5,019 nucleotides of DNA from Chloroflexota bacterium (GTDB lineage: Bacteria; Chloroflexota; Dehalococcoidia; UBA1151; UBA1328), in contig NYZY01000021.1 in assembly GCA_002687335.1 (NCBI GenBank), positions 12,497-17,515 on the forward strand. Reading direction: 5' to 3'. Position 1 is the stretch's first letter, and every line of letters starts with the position of its first letter. Under the pieces are notes generated by a model. The model searched no databases. It was not told the origin of the DNA and worked only from the letters and a program-made list of their open reading frames with translations. The translations under genes were made by a program, and so were the position numbers. Positions 4,154-5,019 of this stretch are shown here, in pieces.

Positions 4154-5019
4154 ATGAAGATCTCGGATGTCAGAACAGTAATAGTAGGAAATCCCTGGAA
4201 GAACTGGATTTTTGTTGTTGTAGAAACAGACGACGGATTGATTGGGGTCGGTGAAGCGACTGGGGGTTCCGAAACACAACCACGTGTGGCGGCTATTCAA
4301 GAGATCAAACACTTGGTAATCGGGATGGATCCCAGAAATGTGCACGAAATATTTCATAAGCTGTATCTGACCGCTTTCTTGAAAGTGACTCCGGCGATGG
4401 CTGGCATAGAGATGGCTTGTTGGGACATTCTTGGCAAGTCGCTCGGTGTGCCTGTTTACAGTCTATTAGGGGGCAAAGTACGCGATAACGTTCGTGTATA
4501 CGCAAATGGCTGGTATTCGGGTGAGCGAACTCCGGAAGGATTTGCAGAGAAAGCCTCAGAAGTTGCTGCTAAGGGTTACACCGCCTTGAAGTTTGATCCA
4601 TTCGGTGATGCTCATATGCAGATGTCTCGTAAAGAAACAAATGAGGCTAAGTTACTGATAGGTGCTGTGCGGGAGGCTGTGGGTGATGATGTTGACATAC
4701 TGATCGAAGCTCATGATCGGTTCAGCACATACGCTGCAATAGAGATTGGGAATTGGTTGAAGGATTACGATGTAACTTGGTTCGAGACACCGGTACTGTC
4801 AACGGATGTGAGCGCCTTGGTTGAAGTAGCACGTCGAATTCCAGTGCGTATGATCGCGGGTGAACGCATGCACGCTATTCATGAGTTTGGCGAGTTTCTA
4901 TCACATAATGTTACGGACGTGATTAATCCTGAACCTCTCGGCGTAGGTGGAATATGGCGATCTCTCCAGATTGCTGGAATTGCTGAAGCACATCACGCAG
5001 AAATCGCCTTACACAATGC
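4154..5019 (+). CDS. Enolase-superfamily enzyme, mandelate racemase / sugar-acid dehydratase-like (3' end outside window)
   Basis: The frame is open for 288 codons from ATG to the right edge. Family length is about 370-400, so roughly a quarter is missing. Residues 1-115 are the capping domain (start MKISDVRTVIVGNPWKNW; MAGIEMACWDILGK at 82-95). Barrel motifs: LKFDPFG (145-151) with K146, ILIEAHDRF (182-190) with E185 and H187, WFETPV (209-214) with E211, MIAGERM (233-239) with E237, DVINPEPLGVGGI (255-267) with E260, and LHN (286-288) with H287. The three acidic residues E185, E211 and E237 should bind Mg. The first is Glu rather than the usual Asp, and E260 stands where many relatives have the Asp of QPD. 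The KFDPFG and ExH signatures resemble galactonate-dehydratase-like members, so sugar-acid dehydration is the best guess. It is only distantly similar to the left-hand paralogue. It is divergent from the cupin gene. Confidence 0.92.
   Translation, partial: MKISDVRTVIVGNPWKNWIFVVVETDDGLIGVGEATGGSETQPRVAAIQEIKHLVIGMDPRNVHEIFHKLYLTAFLKVTPAMAGIEMACWDILGKSLGVPVYSLLGGKVRDNVRVYANGWYSGERTPEGFAEKASEVAAKGYTALKFDPFGDAHMQMSRKETNEAKLLIGAVREAVGDDVDILIEAHDRFSTYAAIEIGNWLKDYDVTWFETPVLSTDVSALVEVARRIPVRMIAGERMHAIHEFGEFLSHNVTDVINPEPLGVGGIWRSLQIAGIAEAHHAEIALHN

Noticed and set aside
4112..4505. Minus-strand frames of 81 and 66 codons opposite the right-hand enzyme gene
   Set aside because: Both are antisense to a strongly supported coding sequence and show no domain or ribosome binding site.
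1..5019. Defence system, phage, integron or CRISPR content
   Set aside because: All six genes are metabolic or exported-protein types. No nuclease, integrase, reverse transcriptase or spaced repeats were found on either strand.

Overview
The window is a bacterial chromosomal segment of moderate GC (judged by eye, mid-40s percent) with short intergenic gaps and six protein genes. Two of them are cut by the window edges. No rRNA, tRNA, transposase, CRISPR array or phage gene is visible. The taxon is uncertain. An exported DUF2680-like helical-repeat protein beside two paralogous enolase-superfamily enzymes fits Chloroflexota. SAR202-type lineages are known for expanded enolase-superfamily families, but this placement is inference.

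Layout. Minus strand, read right to left: (a) a small degenerate cupin (3555-3956), then a secreted DUF2680-like protein (2892-3443), followed by a strong bidirectional intrinsic terminator (2790-2826). (b) Downstream lies a compact three-gene operon: a class I SAM-dependent methyltransferase (1960-2646), a DapA/N-acetylneuraminate-lyase family aldolase-like enzyme (1024-1941), and a mandelate-racemase-type enolase-superfamily enzyme that starts with TTG and runs off the left edge (1-1017). The methyltransferase stop codon lies inside the ribosome binding site of the DapA-like gene, and only 6 bases separate the DapA-like stop from the racemase/dehydratase start. Plus strand: (c) a second, divergent mandelate-racemase/galactonate-dehydratase-like gene starts at 4154 and runs off the right edge. 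The 197-base divergent region before it holds a candidate promoter and a near-perfect 12-bp hairpin.

How the genes may work together. In known non-phosphorylative sugar-acid pathways, an enolase-superfamily dehydratase makes a 2-keto-3-deoxy acid and a DapA-family lyase or dehydratase processes it. Genes 1 and 2 of the operon fit that pairing, and the right-hand enolase-superfamily gene may handle a related acid. The methyltransferase at the head of the operon is the odd partner. Both enolase-superfamily proteins and the DapA-like protein depart from textbook active sites, so substrates cannot be assigned from sequence alone.
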